A stretch of 64,000 nucleotides of DNA from Tunturiibacter empetritectus. Its GTDB lineage: Bacteria > Acidobacteriota > Terriglobia > Terriglobales > Acidobacteriaceae. Positions 25,444 to 37,045 of this stretch are shown piece by piece (the first letter of the stretch is position 1; every line of letters starts with the position of its first letter). The notes below the pieces were generated by a model. The model saw only the letters and a list, made by a program, of their open reading frames with translations. It was not told the origin of the DNA and did not search any database. Location of the stretch: positions 744,001-808,000 of the forward strand of contig NZ_JACCCU010000002.1 of assembly GCF_013410875.1 (NCBI RefSeq), in the 5' to 3' direction. The position numbers and the translations under genes were made by a program.

Positions 25444-26053
25444 GGAGACTGACACTATGTCGGTGCTGACCGGCGACGAGAGGGAGCAATAAGCTAATTG
25501 GAATGAGATGTTTATGGCCGAACAGTTTTTTGGCAAAAAGGTTCGGAAGGTTGTGAATGGTGGAGACCTTCGGGATCCTTCGCGACGCCCAGGATGACGG
25601 CAAGGGCAAGGGTGATGACAAGACAACAGCAGATCCCCTTCGGGCATGACAACAAGAAAGCGGGGGCAACAGCGACGATAAGGTGGCATTACTGACGAGG
25701 TAGGCCCTCCTCGGGCGGGAGCGCGGAAGGCTGGTTTTTGGTTGCGGAGGCAGTCTTCGGGTGGATTGTTATTCCCTCGTGTTCGGGCAGATTCGTTGTA
25801 CGAGGCTGTTTGGGGCGTGGGACCAAAAAAAAATGCAAAAGAGAGTGTACCCGGAGGAACTATCACTCTCTTGAAGGCTAAGGTTAACCCCTTTGTAACG
25901 TTGAGTTGCCAAAACGGGACTGTTTTTGGCACTTTTTCGTGCGGCCAGGCAACCCCGAAAAGGGTTGACAAGGTAGTCTAGGTATGGTGAACCGGAGCTC
26001 ATTTTAGTGCATAAAAAATACCCTTTAATGGTTGTTTTTCTTATACTTAAGGG
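25444..26053. other. 610-base region without a gene; serial hairpins before rlpA
   Basis: The left part (25563-25656) contains dispersed-repeat pieces with GGGATCCTTCGCGACGCCCA and AGGATGACGG. The right part carries three perfect hairpins in series: 25839-25872 (9-base stem AAGAGAGTG, with GGAGG in the loop), 25907-25931 (8-base stem TGCCAAAA) and 25950-25967 (6-base stem CAACCC). A TATACT box (26042-26047) lies immediately before the rlpA ATG. ORFs here are short and not protein-like. The hairpin series could be a structured leader or a small RNA. Confidence 0.6.
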
Positions 26054-26569
26054 ATGGAACAGAGACCCGGAAACGACCGTACGGCAATCCTGACAGGAAG
26101 GGCTCGAACCGCTGTTACTCTGGCGGCGATGGTAGTTCTGTCTGCCTTTGCGACGGATAACGCTAATCCGGCATCGGCTCGACCTACCGACCCCGTGCCG
26201 GTAATGCACGATGTCACCACATCGGAGATTGTGAACACGGTATCGGTCCCCAGGCGCACGGTTTTGACCCGAATTAAGAGTGGGCTGGCAAGTTGGTATG
26301 GCGAGGTATGGCAGGGACGCCGGACTGCCAGTGGACGGATCTTCGACATGAACGAGATGACGGCAGCGCACAAGACGCTTCCGTTCGGCAGCAAGGTGAA
26401 GGTGACCGATCTGCGAAACCAGCGGTCGGTGATTGTGACGATCACTGACCGAGGGGCGCTTTATCCGGGCAGGGTGATCGATCTTTCTCTTGGAGCCGCG
26501 AGACAGCTGCGGATGGTCAACACGGGGCTCGACCCGGTGAAACTGGAGCTGTTGAGCTTTCAGAACTAA
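26054..26569 (+). CDS. rlpA: RlpA-like double-psi beta-barrel protein
   Basis: The 171-residue exported protein carries a DPBB domain from about residue 75 to 160: GLASWYGEVWQGRRTASG, FDMNEMTAAHKTLPFGSKVK, VIVTITDRGALYPGRVIDLS and GAARQLRM. RlpA acts on septal peptidoglycan as a lytic transglycosylase that prefers strands lacking stem peptides. The catalytic Asp in TDRG and the His of AAHKTLPFG are present. The N-terminus has a hydrophobic segment (TAVTLAAMVVLSAFA) preceded by 17 mostly polar residues. There is no SPOR domain and no lipobox Cys, unlike E. coli RlpA. TATACT ends 6 bases before the ATG, so the mRNA may be almost leaderless. Confidence 0.87.
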   Translation: MEQRPGNDRTAILTGRARTAVTLAAMVVLSAFATDNANPASARPTDPVPVMHDVTTSEIVNTVSVPRRTVLTRIKSGLASWYGEVWQGRRTASGRIFDMNEMTAAHKTLPFGSKVKVTDLRNQRSVIVTITDRGALYPGRVIDLSLGAARQLRMVNTGLDPVKLELLSFQN

Positions 26570-26611
26570 GCCTTGCCAGGCTCTATCGGATAGATTCTTT
26601 AACTCTTTAAA

Positions 26612-26768
26612 GGGCGCCCTGCGCGGGCGGCGATCACTTCGTGACTCGTATACCCCTTCGGTTGGCGCTCCCGTTGGTCGCGAATAAGATCTTATGCCGA
26701 CCGTCGGAAGGCCCGGGCGAAACCGGTAGACACGCCACGGCGTGACCGCCGCCCACAGAGGGCGCTGT
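26612..26768. repeat. Dispersed repeat, family R1, copy 2 (inverted pair)
   Basis: The left half carries GCGCGGGCGGCGATCACTTC and GTGACTCGTATACCCC. The right half, from about 26696, is a diverged inverted partner with GGTAGACACGCCACGGCGTGAC and a closing GAGGGCGC matching the opening GCGCCCT. The whole can fold back on itself. It lies between the ends of two convergent genes. Confidence 0.8.
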
Positions 26769-26775
26769 AACCGGA

Positions 26776-27330
26776 TCAGATTCTGGCTCTAGGACGAGCG
26801 ATCCAGCGGAAGACCGGTGCCCCCCAGGCACCGATGGAGAGTAAAGCGCCAAAGAGAACAATCGCGTCGATGCTTTCGCGGCCCTCGCGAGACCAGTAGG
26901 CAGCGGCGTCAAGGTTCAGCCAGAGGGCGAACTCATCGAGGGTAAGGGCAGCGCCGATTCCGTAGACGAGAGCGAGGAGCCGGCTGAGGAGGATGGACAT
27001 GGAGGTGTCTCCGGTCCCCACGCCCGCGATTTCAGCATAGCCGGAGATGAGAAGCAGGAGGATTCCCCAGACAAGATGGTGGATGTGGCGGCCGCCCATC
27101 TCGACGTACCCGAAGGGGCCGATGTGATGGGTGATGGAGGCGACCAGAAGACGCACGGCGAGAAAGGTGATGAAGAAGCTGACCGAGGCGAGGAAGAGGC
27201 GCCGCTGGGGGCGGTCGGGAATCTGCTGGCAGATAATCTCCCCGGCACTGGTGAGATGGAGGACGAGCAGGATGAGCGCGGTGACGACCGCCAGGAAGAT
27301 GAGAAGGATCCAGGATCCGGCGAGGTGCAT
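26776..27330 (-). CDS. Conserved integral membrane protein
   Basis: The 184-residue protein has five or six hydrophobic segments. Recognisable blocks are GRHIHHLVWGILLLLISGY, GIGAALTLDEFALWLNLD and YWSREGRESIDAIVLFGAL. The conserved His pair and the Asp/Glu/Trp motifs inside or near membrane segments suggest a metal- or proton-related role, but the family has no established function that I can name. It is convergent with rlpA and divergent from the esterase gene. Confidence 0.75.
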   Translation of the reverse strand: MHLAGSWILLIFLAVVTALILLVLHLTSAGEIICQQIPDRPQRRLFLASVSFFITFLAVRLLVASITHHIGPFGYVEMGGRHIHHLVWGILLLLISGYAEIAGVGTGDTSMSILLSRLLALVYGIGAALTLDEFALWLNLDAAAYWSREGRESIDAIVLFGALLSIGAWGAPVFRWIARPRARI

Positions 27331-27370
27331 AGATAAGGATTATCACGCAGGGCGGCGATAAGATGGCTTC

Positions 27371-28348
27371 ATGACACTGGATGCAAAGATAAGAGCGATT
27401 TTGGATGCGGGGAAGGCGCTGGGTCGGCCGCCGGTGGAGCAGCAGACGCCGGAGGAGGCTCGGACGGAGAGAGCCGAGATGATGGCGCGGTTTGTGCCGA
27501 TGCCGGAGTATGCCGATGTGAGGGTGGCGGATCGGGCGATCGCTGCTCTTGGAATCGCTGCTCGGACGATTGCTGCGGCGGCGGGGCGAGAGATTGGCGT
27601 GCGGGTTTTTACGCCGGTGAGGGTTGGCCTGTTGCCGGTGGTGGTGTTCTTCCATGGAGGCGGGTGGGTGGCGGGGACGCTTGAGACGCATGATCCCTAC
27701 TGCCGGGCGCTGGCAAAAGAGGCTGGAGTGGTGGTGGTCGCGGTGGACTTCAGACTGGCTCCTGAGCATAAGTTTCCGGCGGGGCTGGAGGATTGCGTAG
27801 CGGTTACGGAGTGGGTGTTGGAGCATGCCGGGGAGTTGGGTGGAGATGGCTCGCAGGTGATGGTGGGGGGCGATAGCGCAGGGGGAACGCTGGCTACGGT
27901 GGTGGCTCTGCTACTCCGGGATAAGGGTGTGGGTGGGCTGGCGGGGCAGATTCTGCTCTACCCGGCTGCGAGTTACTATGATCCGCCGACGCCTTCTTAT
28001 CTGGAGAATGCTGAGGGGTATGGGCTGACGCGGAGGGGGATGATCTGGTTCTGGGATCACTATCTGAATGACAAGAGCGAGGCGGCGGACTTTCGGGTGG
28101 CACCGCTGCTGGCGGGTTCGCTGGCGGGGCTGCCGAGGGCGTTTGTGGTGACGGCGGAGTATGACGTGCTGCGGGATGAGGGACAGGCTTACGCACGGCG
28201 GATGGAGGCTGATGGGGTGGAGGTGACCCATGTGTTTGCGGAGGGGATGAACCATGGGTTCGCGGCTTCGGCGAATGAATTTCCGCTTTTGCCGCAGGCG
28301 AAGGAGATGCTGGGGAGGGTGGCGGCTTGGGTGAAGGCTGGCGGCTAG
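27371..28348 (+). CDS. HSL-family alpha/beta-hydrolase (esterase)
   Basis: The 325-residue enzyme has the hormone-sensitive-lipase signature: the oxyanion motif FFHGGGWVAGTLETHD, the nucleophile elbow GGDSAGG, the catalytic Asp in TAEYDVLRDEGQAYA and the catalytic His in GMNHGFAA. There is no signal peptide, so it acts in the cytoplasm on short acyl esters. The exact substrate is unknown. It is convergent with the Fe-S oxidoreductase gene, with 1 base between the stops. Confidence 0.92.
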   Translation: MTLDAKIRAILDAGKALGRPPVEQQTPEEARTERAEMMARFVPMPEYADVRVADRAIAALGIAARTIAAAAGREIGVRVFTPVRVGLLPVVVFFHGGGWVAGTLETHDPYCRALAKEAGVVVVAVDFRLAPEHKFPAGLEDCVAVTEWVLEHAGELGGDGSQVMVGGDSAGGTLATVVALLLRDKGVGGLAGQILLYPAASYYDPPTPSYLENAEGYGLTRRGMIWFWDHYLNDKSEAADFRVAPLLAGSLAGLPRAFVVTAEYDVLRDEGQAYARRMEADGVEVTHVFAEGMNHGFAASANEFPLLPQAKEMLGRVAAWVKAGG

Positions 28349-28349
28349 T

Positions 28350-31058
<2,709 letters not shown>

Positions 31059-31166
31059 TGGGCTTGAGCCGCTAGTCTAGTGCTTGTTATGACGAACTGT
31101 GCGTCGTTTTCTATGAACCGTTGGATCTTGCCATGCATTGATACGAATCGCGGGATGAGAAAGACA

Positions 31167-31234
31167 TACCCCAGGGGCTAAAGCCCCGCGTTAAAGGCAG
31201 ATTGAGAGACCCAAGGCTAAAGCCTTGGGGTACC
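31167..31234. repeat. Tandem GGCTAAAGCC palindromes (family R3)
   Basis: Two hairpins stand side by side: CAGGGGCTAAAGCCCCG and CCAAGGCTAAAGCCTTGGG, bounded by TACCCC and GGGGTACC. The whole is an inverted arrangement of two perfect palindromes with the core GGCTAAAGCC. It lies between etfA and the Fe-S oxidoreductase gene and could protect or terminate the mRNA. Confidence 0.8.
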
Positions 31235-31317
31235 TAGATGCAAAAACGTCGATTTCTGAGATAACTCCTCGCGTTTGATGGATCGCCATCTCGCGCGCTG
31301 ATGGTCTCTTGAACAAG

Positions 31318-32268
31318 TTATTTTTTTAGCTCGGCGAGGATGGCTGGGACTAACTGGGTTACGTCGCCGATGATGCCGTAGTCGGCGATTTTGAAGATGG
31401 GGGCCTCGGCGTCGCGGTTGATGGCGACGATGGTTTTGCTTTTGTTCATGCCGGAGAGGTGTTGGACCGCGCCGGAGATGCCGATGGCAATGTAGGTCTT
31501 GGGCTGCACGGTCTTGCCGGTCTGGCCGACTTGCTCGGAGTAGGGGCGCCAGCCTGCGTCGACGATGGCGCGGGTGGCTCCTACTGCGGCGCCGAGCTGG
31601 TCGGCGAGGGCTTCGACGTACTGGGTGAAGCCTTCGGCACTGCCTACGCCGCGGCCTCCGGAGATGACGATCTCGGCTTCGGCGAGCGAGATGCGGGAGC
31701 TTCGTTCGGCGGTCTTGCCGGTGATCTTGAGGCGCGGCGTGGGGAGGTTGAGGTCTACGTCGAACTGCTCTGCAGCTTCGGCCTTCGGCGCTGCGGGATT
31801 GAAGACGCCGGGTTTGATGGTGACTACGGCGATGGGCGCGGTGGTTTCGATGGTCTCGGTGACGCGCGCGAGGAAGGTGTAGCGCTGGGCTTGAAGAGTT
31901 TCGCCGGTAGCTTTGAGTGTAATGACGTCTTCGAGCAGGGGCGCGTCGAGTTTGATGGCTACGCGTGGGCTGTACTCGCGACCGCTGCGGCTACCACCGA
32001 TGAGAATGAGGGAGGCTTCGCCTTCGGTGGCGATCTGTGCGACCGCCGTGGACCAGAGTTCGGGGTCGTACTGGGCGAGAGCAGGGAGATCGGCGACGAG
32101 AACCTGGTCGACGGCTTTGGCTGCTTCAGCGGCGATGGCTGCTATGTTGCTGCCGAGAACCAGGGCGGTGACGGGGGCTTCGCGGCCTGACTCGCGTGCG
32201 GCGGTGATCATCTCCCAGGTGCTCTTGCTTACTTTGCCGTTGGCATACTCCACGACGACGAGAATCAT
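31318..32268 (-). CDS. etfA: Electron transfer flavoprotein alpha subunit
   Basis: The 316-residue EtfA has the N-terminal ETF domain ([20 protein letters not shown]) and the C-terminal FAD domain with [70 protein letters not shown] and [17 protein letters not shown]. It pairs with EtfB to accept electrons from acyl-CoA dehydrogenases. The start overlaps the etfB stop by 4 bases, so the two are translationally coupled. Confidence 0.95.
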   Translation of the reverse strand: MILVVVEYANGKVSKSTWEMITAARESGREAPVTALVLGSNIAAIAAEAAKAVDQVLVADLPALAQYDPELWSTAVAQIATEGEASLILIGGSRSGREYSPRVAIKLDAPLLEDVITLKATGETLQAQRYTFLARVTETIETTAPIAVVTIKPGVFNPAAPKAEAAEQFDVDLNLPTPRLKITGKTAERSSRISLAEAEIVISGGRGVGSAEGFTQYVEALADQLGAAVGATRAIVDAGWRPYSEQVGQTGKTVQPKTYIAIGISGAVQHLSGMNKSKTIVAINRDAEAPIFKIADYGIIGDVTQLVPAILAELKK

Positions 32269-33023
32269 GCAATCACCCTGGCTTCGTTGCGGAGAAGATC
32301 TACAAGTTGCACGGCGGCGGCTGGGGCGTCTTTGCCATCGAGGATTTTGTTGAGGCGATTTTTTACCTGGATCTCGGCGCTGACGAACTTGAGCTTGGGC
32401 GCTGCATCGAATTGGTCGAAAGCCTCTTTGCGCAGCTCTTTTTTCTTCGACTTCATGATGTTGGGGAGCGTGGGATAGCGCGGCTCGTTGAGTCCCTGCT
32501 GGGTGGTGACGACGGCGGGGAGCTCGAGCGTAAAGGATTCGCTACCTTCGTCGGCGTCGTGCTTGCCGGTAAGGGTGGTGCCTGCAAGTTCGAGGGCGCT
32601 GGTCCAGGTGACCTGCGGCCAGTTGAGGCGCTCGGCGGTGGCGGCGGCGAGAGCGTGCGAGTCCCAGTCGGCCTGCTGACCGCCCGAGAGGATAAGCGTT
32701 GCTTCTTCCTGCGTGGCGAGCTGGGCGAGGACTTTGCTGAGCGCGATGGCGTCGAGGCGGGTGTCGGTTTCGACGTGGATGGCGCGGTCGGCACCCATGG
32801 CGAGGGCGGTGCGGAGGGCGTCCTGCACGCGGGCGGGACCTACGGCGACGGCGACGATCTCGGCTTCGATACCGCTCTCGCGGAGGCGCAGCGCCTCTTC
32901 GACGCCGTACTCGTCCATGGTGTCCATGACGAGCTTGCTGTTTTCGAGCGCGACGGCGTTGTTCGCGATGTGTACGCTCTCTTCGGCGTCGAGGACCTGC
33001 CGAATGTAGGTCAGTATGCGCAT
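32265..33023 (-). CDS. etfB: Electron transfer flavoprotein beta subunit
   Basis: The 252-residue EtfB shows [19 protein letters not shown] organisation (here [19 protein letters not shown]), [33 protein letters not shown] and the ETF beta signature [20 protein letters not shown] with NIMKSKKKE. It binds AMP and part of the FAD. First gene of the etfB-etfA-oxidoreductase unit. No acyl-CoA dehydrogenase gene is in the window. Confidence 0.95.
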   Translation of the reverse strand: MRILTYIRQVLDAEESVHIANNAVALENSKLVMDTMDEYGVEEALRLRESGIEAEIVAVAVGPARVQDALRTALAMGADRAIHVETDTRLDAIALSKVLAQLATQEEATLILSGGQQADWDSHALAAATAERLNWPQVTWTSALELAGTTLTGKHDADEGSESFTLELPAVVTTQQGLNEPRYPTLPNIMKSKKKELRKEAFDQFDAAPKLKFVSAEIQVKNRLNKILDGKDAPAAAVQLVDLLRNEARVIA

Positions 33024-33165
33024 GTCATCTCTACCTTATCCTGTGTGTCGTTGTTTGACTGTTTGGCTTGACTCTTTATGGGATTAGTTCGGGAAAAGAG
33101 CTTTGGTCCAACGCGAGAAGGATACTGAATGGGCGTTCAGTTCGTCAACGCTCCCCAAAAACTCT

Positions 33166-33270
33166 GTCCTGCCGGACGGCCCCACTGCGCGTGGGGCGGT
33201 CACTTCGTGACTCGCATACCTTTTCTGGATGGATCTGACGGCTTTGGTCCTCCCTTCGGTCGGTGGAAGT
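33166..33270 (+). repeat. Dispersed repeat, family R1, copy 3
   Basis: TCCTGCCGGACGGCCCCACT, then GCGCGTGGGGCGGTCACTTC, GTGACTCGCATACC and CTCCCTTCGGTCGG match the other copies, with a short insertion in the middle. It lies between the etf operon promoter and the end of the MutS-like gene, and makes up most of the 253-base gap. Confidence 0.82.
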
Positions 33271-33276
33271 TGCGAA

Positions 33277-35103
33277 TCAAACCTTTAGGCCTATGAGGCG
33301 CATGAGTTCGATACCGTTGCTTTTGGTGACGACTCCCTCGTGCAACTTGAAGTCGAAGCTCATCGTTCCATTTTTGATTTCGTCCTGAAGATGAACGTTG
33401 TGAAGACGAGAATCGCGTTGTTCGCCGATGTTGGTGAGGGCGAGATCGTGGGTGCTGATGAGTCCGATGGCACCGCTGTCGAGCAGAGCGCGGACTACGC
33501 CTTCAGCTCCTATGAGACGATCCTTCGAGTTTGTGCCTTGCAGGAGTTCGTCGAGGAGGAAGAGGACGGGGGGATTTTGTTCGGCGAGGTCGCAGATCTG
33601 GCGGAGTCGGGTGATCTCGGCGTAGAAGCGGGAGCTACCTTCCTGGAGCGAGTCGTTGATGAGGATGCTTGCGCCTATTTGTAGCGGTGTGAGTTGCAAT
33701 CTTTGGGCACGGACGGGAGCGCCAGCCATGGCGAGGACGGTGTTGATGCCGACGGCGCGCATAAGGGTGCTCTTGCCGGACATGTTAGAGCCGCTGATGA
33801 GCAGGACGCGGGTTTCGCCGCAGATGCTGACGTTGTTGCGAACGCACTTTGCGGCGGGGATGAGGGGATGACCGAGTTGTTCGGCGATGAAGCAGGGCGG
33901 AGCTGGGATGTGGTCGAGGCCTTCGACAAACTCGGGGAAGGGATCGGCGGGATGCTCGTAGGTGTAGGCGGAGAGGGAGAGGAGAGCTTCGGCTTCGCCG
34001 ATTGCTGTGAGCCAGGAACGGACTGCGATTCCGTGGGCGTTGCGCCAGGCCTCGGCTGCATAGGCGACCTGGACGCCGTAGAGGAGTGGCACGTTGAGGG
34101 CGCGCAGGATGGGGTTTTCGAGGGCGTTGATGTACTCCACAATGGTGCGCAGGCGGGCGATGGCTTGAGAGCCGGCGAGGTGATGCGAGGAGAGTTGCTG
34201 CTTGAGGGTCTGCAGACGTTGGGATTCGAAATCTTCGCGTTCGAGACGGGCAAGGAGGGAGGAGAGGAGTTGGAGATCTTTGAGGGCGTGCTCGGTGGAT
34301 TGAAGGACTTCGGCGGTTTGTTTGCGAAGAGAGGCGGTGAGGATGCAAGCGAGGATGAGGACTATAAAGAAGGGAGTTTTTTCTCCGCGCTCGGCCCAGA
34401 AGACGGCTGAAGCTATCGATGAGAGGGAGAGGAGGAGAGAGATCCAACGGAGAGCTTGATGCTTGAGCTGATTGGAGGCTTCCGCCCAGTGTGTGAGGGC
34501 TTCGGCGTGGATGCCGACCTTGAGATCTTCGCCGAGGATGGCGATGTCTTCGCGGAGGTCGAGGCGGGTGCGAAGTTCGGTGAGGGCGGCGTGGCGTTGC
34601 TTGAGGTCGGCGACGGGGGATGGAGAGAGGAGCCACGCGGCGAGGGTGTCTTCGCCCATGCGGGAGCGGGCGAGGGATAGGAGTTCGAAGAGACTGCCGG
34701 GGCCGAAGAGGTCGAGGTCGGTGGCGTAGAGGCTGGCGTGGGTGTCGATGCGTTCGCCGGTTTGGCTGGGGACGGTCTGGCTCCAGCGGTCTTCGGTGCG
34801 GGCGAGGCCCTTGCGGTAGAAGTCTACGGCGCGTTCGGCGCAGGCGCGACTGCGGAGCACTCTGGCATGGAGGATGGCCAGGGCGAGGAAGGTTGCGGGG
34901 CCGGCCAGCAGCCACCACGGAGAGAAGACGTCGTTGTGGAGAGAGAGCCAGGCGGCGATGAGGGTTGCGAGGACTACGAGGAGGCGGAGATTTCCGAAGC
35001 GGCGGTGCAGTTTTTCGAAGTGCGCGACCTGCTGCTCGCGGGCTTGCTGGCGCTGCCTGTACTCTTCGGAGGGAGAAAGATCGGACGGAGAGTAATCGGG
35101 CAT
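33277..35103 (-). CDS. Membrane-anchored MutS-like ATPase
   Basis: About 608 residues. The N-terminus has a Glu/Gln-rich helix, then two hydrophobic segments (LRLLVVLATLIAAWLSL and WWLLAGPATFLALAILH), then helical core regions related to MutS domain III, with two more hydrophobic stretches near 225-260. The C-terminal MutS ATPase domain is intact: Walker A SGSNMSGKSTLMRAVG, ILINDSLQEGSSRFYAEITR, Walker B LFLLDELLQGTNSKDR and the signature LISTHDLAL. It lacks the mismatch-binding domain I with its Phe-x-Glu motif, so a role in classical mismatch repair is unlikely. The ATG at 35103 is preferred; a GTG at 35124 lies inside a strong hairpin. Confidence 0.85.
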   Translation of the reverse strand: MPDYSPSDLSPSEEYRQRQQAREQQVAHFEKLHRRFGNLRLLVVLATLIAAWLSLHNDVFSPWWLLAGPATFLALAILHARVLRSRACAERAVDFYRKGLARTEDRWSQTVPSQTGERIDTHASLYATDLDLFGPGSLFELLSLARSRMGEDTLAAWLLSPSPVADLKQRHAALTELRTRLDLREDIAILGEDLKVGIHAEALTHWAEASNQLKHQALRWISLLLSLSSIASAVFWAERGEKTPFFIVLILACILTASLRKQTAEVLQSTEHALKDLQLLSSLLARLEREDFESQRLQTLKQQLSSHHLAGSQAIARLRTIVEYINALENPILRALNVPLLYGVQVAYAAEAWRNAHGIAVRSWLTAIGEAEALLSLSAYTYEHPADPFPEFVEGLDHIPAPPCFIAEQLGHPLIPAAKCVRNNVSICGETRVLLISGSNMSGKSTLMRAVGINTVLAMAGAPVRAQRLQLTPLQIGASILINDSLQEGSSRFYAEITRLRQICDLAEQNPPVLFLLDELLQGTNSKDRLIGAEGVVRALLDSGAIGLISTHDLALTNIGEQRDSRLHNVHLQDEIKNGTMSFDFKLHEGVVTKSNGIELMRLIGLKV

Positions 35104-35117
35104 TGAAAGATCGGGCG

Positions 35118-35153
35118 GAGGCACAGAGGTATTATCGCTTACCCCTGTGCCTC
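35118..35153 (-). terminator. 13-base-pair hairpin between the GH1 and MutS-like genes
   Basis: On the minus strand GAGGCACAGGGGT pairs with ACCTCTGTGCCTC (one G-U pair) around a 10-base loop. It lies 13 bases after the GH1 stop and just before the start of the MutS-like gene. There is no T-run, so it may be an mRNA stabiliser, an attenuator or a translation-control element rather than a terminator. Confidence 0.55.
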
Positions 35154-35166
35154 TGTTTTGAGGCGG

Positions 35167-36663
35167 TTATGTAGTGGCTGGGGTGGCTTCGATGGTGTTG
35201 GTGGCGGCGACTCGGGTGTACCACTTTGCTGAGTCCTTCATGAAGCGGCGCTGTGTGGGGAAGTCTACGAAGACCATGCCGAAGCGTTGGGTGTAGCCCT
35301 CGGACCACTCGAAGTTGTCGAGGATGGACCAGGAGTGGTAGGCGCGGACGTCGGCTCCGTCGTGAATGGCCCGGGCGAGTTCGCGGAGGTGCTCGCGGTA
35401 GTAGTGAATCCGGCGAACATCGGCGACGCGACCGTTGGCATCGGGGTAGTCGCCGTAGGAGCAGCCATTTTCGGTGATCTCGATGGGGAGTTTGTAGTCC
35501 TGCGAGACGCGTTGCACGATCTCGTACATGCCGCGCGGGTAGACCTCCCAGCCGATCTCGGTGAGGGGGCCTTCCTTTCCGTTGAAGTGGTCGAAGCCCA
35601 TGGCGTCGTAGGAGGGCTTGGTGGGGGCTGGGGTTTTGAGATTGGCGACGATCTGGCGGAAGTAGTAGTTGACGCCGATGTAGTCGAGGGGCGCGGTCAT
35701 GCGCTTGTCGTCGCCGCTTTGGAAGCCCATGGTTTCGAGGGGGACGCCGTGGACGAAGGCTTCGGGGTAGCGGCCACGGAGGGCGGTTTCGAGGAACCAG
35801 ACGTTGTTGAAGGCGTCGAAGCGTTTGGCCGCGGCTGCGTCTTCCGGCGAGGATGTTGCGGGAGTCGTGGAGGACATGCTGAAGGCGCTTCCGACCTTTG
35901 ATTTTGGGGCGATGGCCTTGATGGCGCGGAAGGCGTCTCCCTGGGCGAGGTTTACGGTGTGGGAGGCTTTGAGGAAGAGGTCGAAGTCTTGTTTGCCGGG
36001 GGCGTGGACGCCGCTGCCGTAGCCAAGATAGGTGAAGACCCAGGGTTCGTTGAAGATGGCCCAGGTGTTGATGCGGTCGCCGAGGGCTTTGACGGCGATC
36101 TCGGTGTAGTCGGCGAAGCGGGCGGCGGTGTCGCGGTTGGGCCAGCCGCCTTTGTCTTCAAGGGGTTGGGGGAGATCCCAGTGGTAGAGGGTAACGAGAG
36201 GGCGCATTCCGGCGGCCAGGACGGCGTCGGTGAGGCGCTTATAGTAGTCGATTCCCTTCTGATTCACGGCTCCTTCGCCGGTGGGCTGGATGCGCGACCA
36301 GGCGATGGAGTAGCGGTAGCTGCGCATGTTCATCTGCTTCATGAGGGCGATGTCGCCGGGGTAGCGGTGGTAGTCGTCGCAGGCGGTGTCCCCGGTGTAG
36401 GCGCCTTTGACGTTGCCGGGGGAGTGGCTGAAGCGGTCCCAAACGGTCTCGCCTCTACCGTCAACATTCCAGGCACCTTCTACTTGGTAGGCCGCGGTGG
36501 CGGTGCCCCAGAGGAAGTCCTTGGGGAACTTGACCTCGGCAGCGGCTGGGCCCTGGTCGGCCAAGGCGTCGAGGGCGGGGAGGATGGAGGCTGCGGAGAG
36601 CCTGGGGAGCGCGGCGGCGGCGGCCCATGCGGAGGTTTGGGCGAGAAAGCTTCGGCGATTCAT
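35167..36663 (-). CDS. Tat-exported GH1 beta-glucosidase
   Basis: The 498-residue glycoside hydrolase family 1 enzyme begins with a twin-arginine signal (NRRSFLAQTSAWAAAAALP). The catalytic acid/base is Glu206 in WAIFNEPW and the nucleophile is Glu398 in EITENG. Substrate-site blocks DFLWGTATAAYQVEGAWN, YRYSIAWSRIQP, LYHWDLPQPLED and LDNFEWSEGYTQRFG are all intact. It would cleave beta-glucosides or related disaccharides in the periplasm, which is unusual because most GH1 enzymes are cytoplasmic. It lies just downstream of a TonB-dependent receptor on the same strand, which may import oligosaccharides. Confidence 0.93.
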   Translation of the reverse strand: MNRRSFLAQTSAWAAAAALPRLSAASILPALDALADQGPAAAEVKFPKDFLWGTATAAYQVEGAWNVDGRGETVWDRFSHSPGNVKGAYTGDTACDDYHRYPGDIALMKQMNMRSYRYSIAWSRIQPTGEGAVNQKGIDYYKRLTDAVLAAGMRPLVTLYHWDLPQPLEDKGGWPNRDTAARFADYTEIAVKALGDRINTWAIFNEPWVFTYLGYGSGVHAPGKQDFDLFLKASHTVNLAQGDAFRAIKAIAPKSKVGSAFSMSSTTPATSSPEDAAAAKRFDAFNNVWFLETALRGRYPEAFVHGVPLETMGFQSGDDKRMTAPLDYIGVNYYFRQIVANLKTPAPTKPSYDAMGFDHFNGKEGPLTEIGWEVYPRGMYEIVQRVSQDYKLPIEITENGCSYGDYPDANGRVADVRRIHYYREHLRELARAIHDGADVRAYHSWSILDNFEWSEGYTQRFGMVFVDFPTQRRFMKDSAKWYTRVAATNTIEATPATT

Positions 36664-37045
36664 GTCAGGTGGTCTCCGTGCGGATTATTTTATGAACGAA
36701 GTTCGCGGAAAAAATTGGATGGTGAAAGCTCGGATTTAGAAGGGGATTTTGGGGAAAATGTGGTTTTCGAGAGTGGTTTTTGGTGGTGTGGTTGTGGTGC
36801 GATGCGTGGTGGATGTGGTGTTTTGGATGGTGAATTGTGGTCTGAAAAATGGGCCAGGTTTTGGTGATTTATTTTTGGGGTGCAGTTTCTTGCAAAAACG
36901 AAAATACGGGAATCCTTTACTCCGTTCAGGATGACGACTTTCAGGGGACAGGAATGATGGCTTTGAACAGAGTTGAGGGTTAGGGCAAAAATTACCCGTC
37001 GGCGAAGAAGACATCTCTTCGCCGACGGGCTGTGTTTCGGTTGAG
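36664..37045. other. Gene-free region: GT-rich tract, repeat remnant and terminator
   Basis: Positions 36771-36845 are strongly GT-rich on the plus strand (CA-rich on the minus strand), resembling the ACCACC tract at 7238. Positions 36907-36938 contain GGGAATCCTTTACTCCGTTC and AGGATGACG, a remnant of the dispersed element at 6222 and 25563. A terminator follows at 36995-37029. There is no credible ORF. Confidence 0.6.
36993..37029 (-). terminator. Intrinsic terminator of the TonB-dependent receptor gene
   Basis: CCCGTCGGCGAAGA (36995-37008) pairs perfectly with TCTTCGCCGACGGG (37016-37029). On the minus strand the stem is followed by TAATTTTTG, giving a T-run. It lies 17 bases after the receptor stop codon. 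Confidence 0.88.

Noticed and set aside
25965..25970. TTGACA as the -35 box of rlpA
   Set aside because: No -10 element lies 16-18 bases downstream; the TATACT next to the ATG is too far away.
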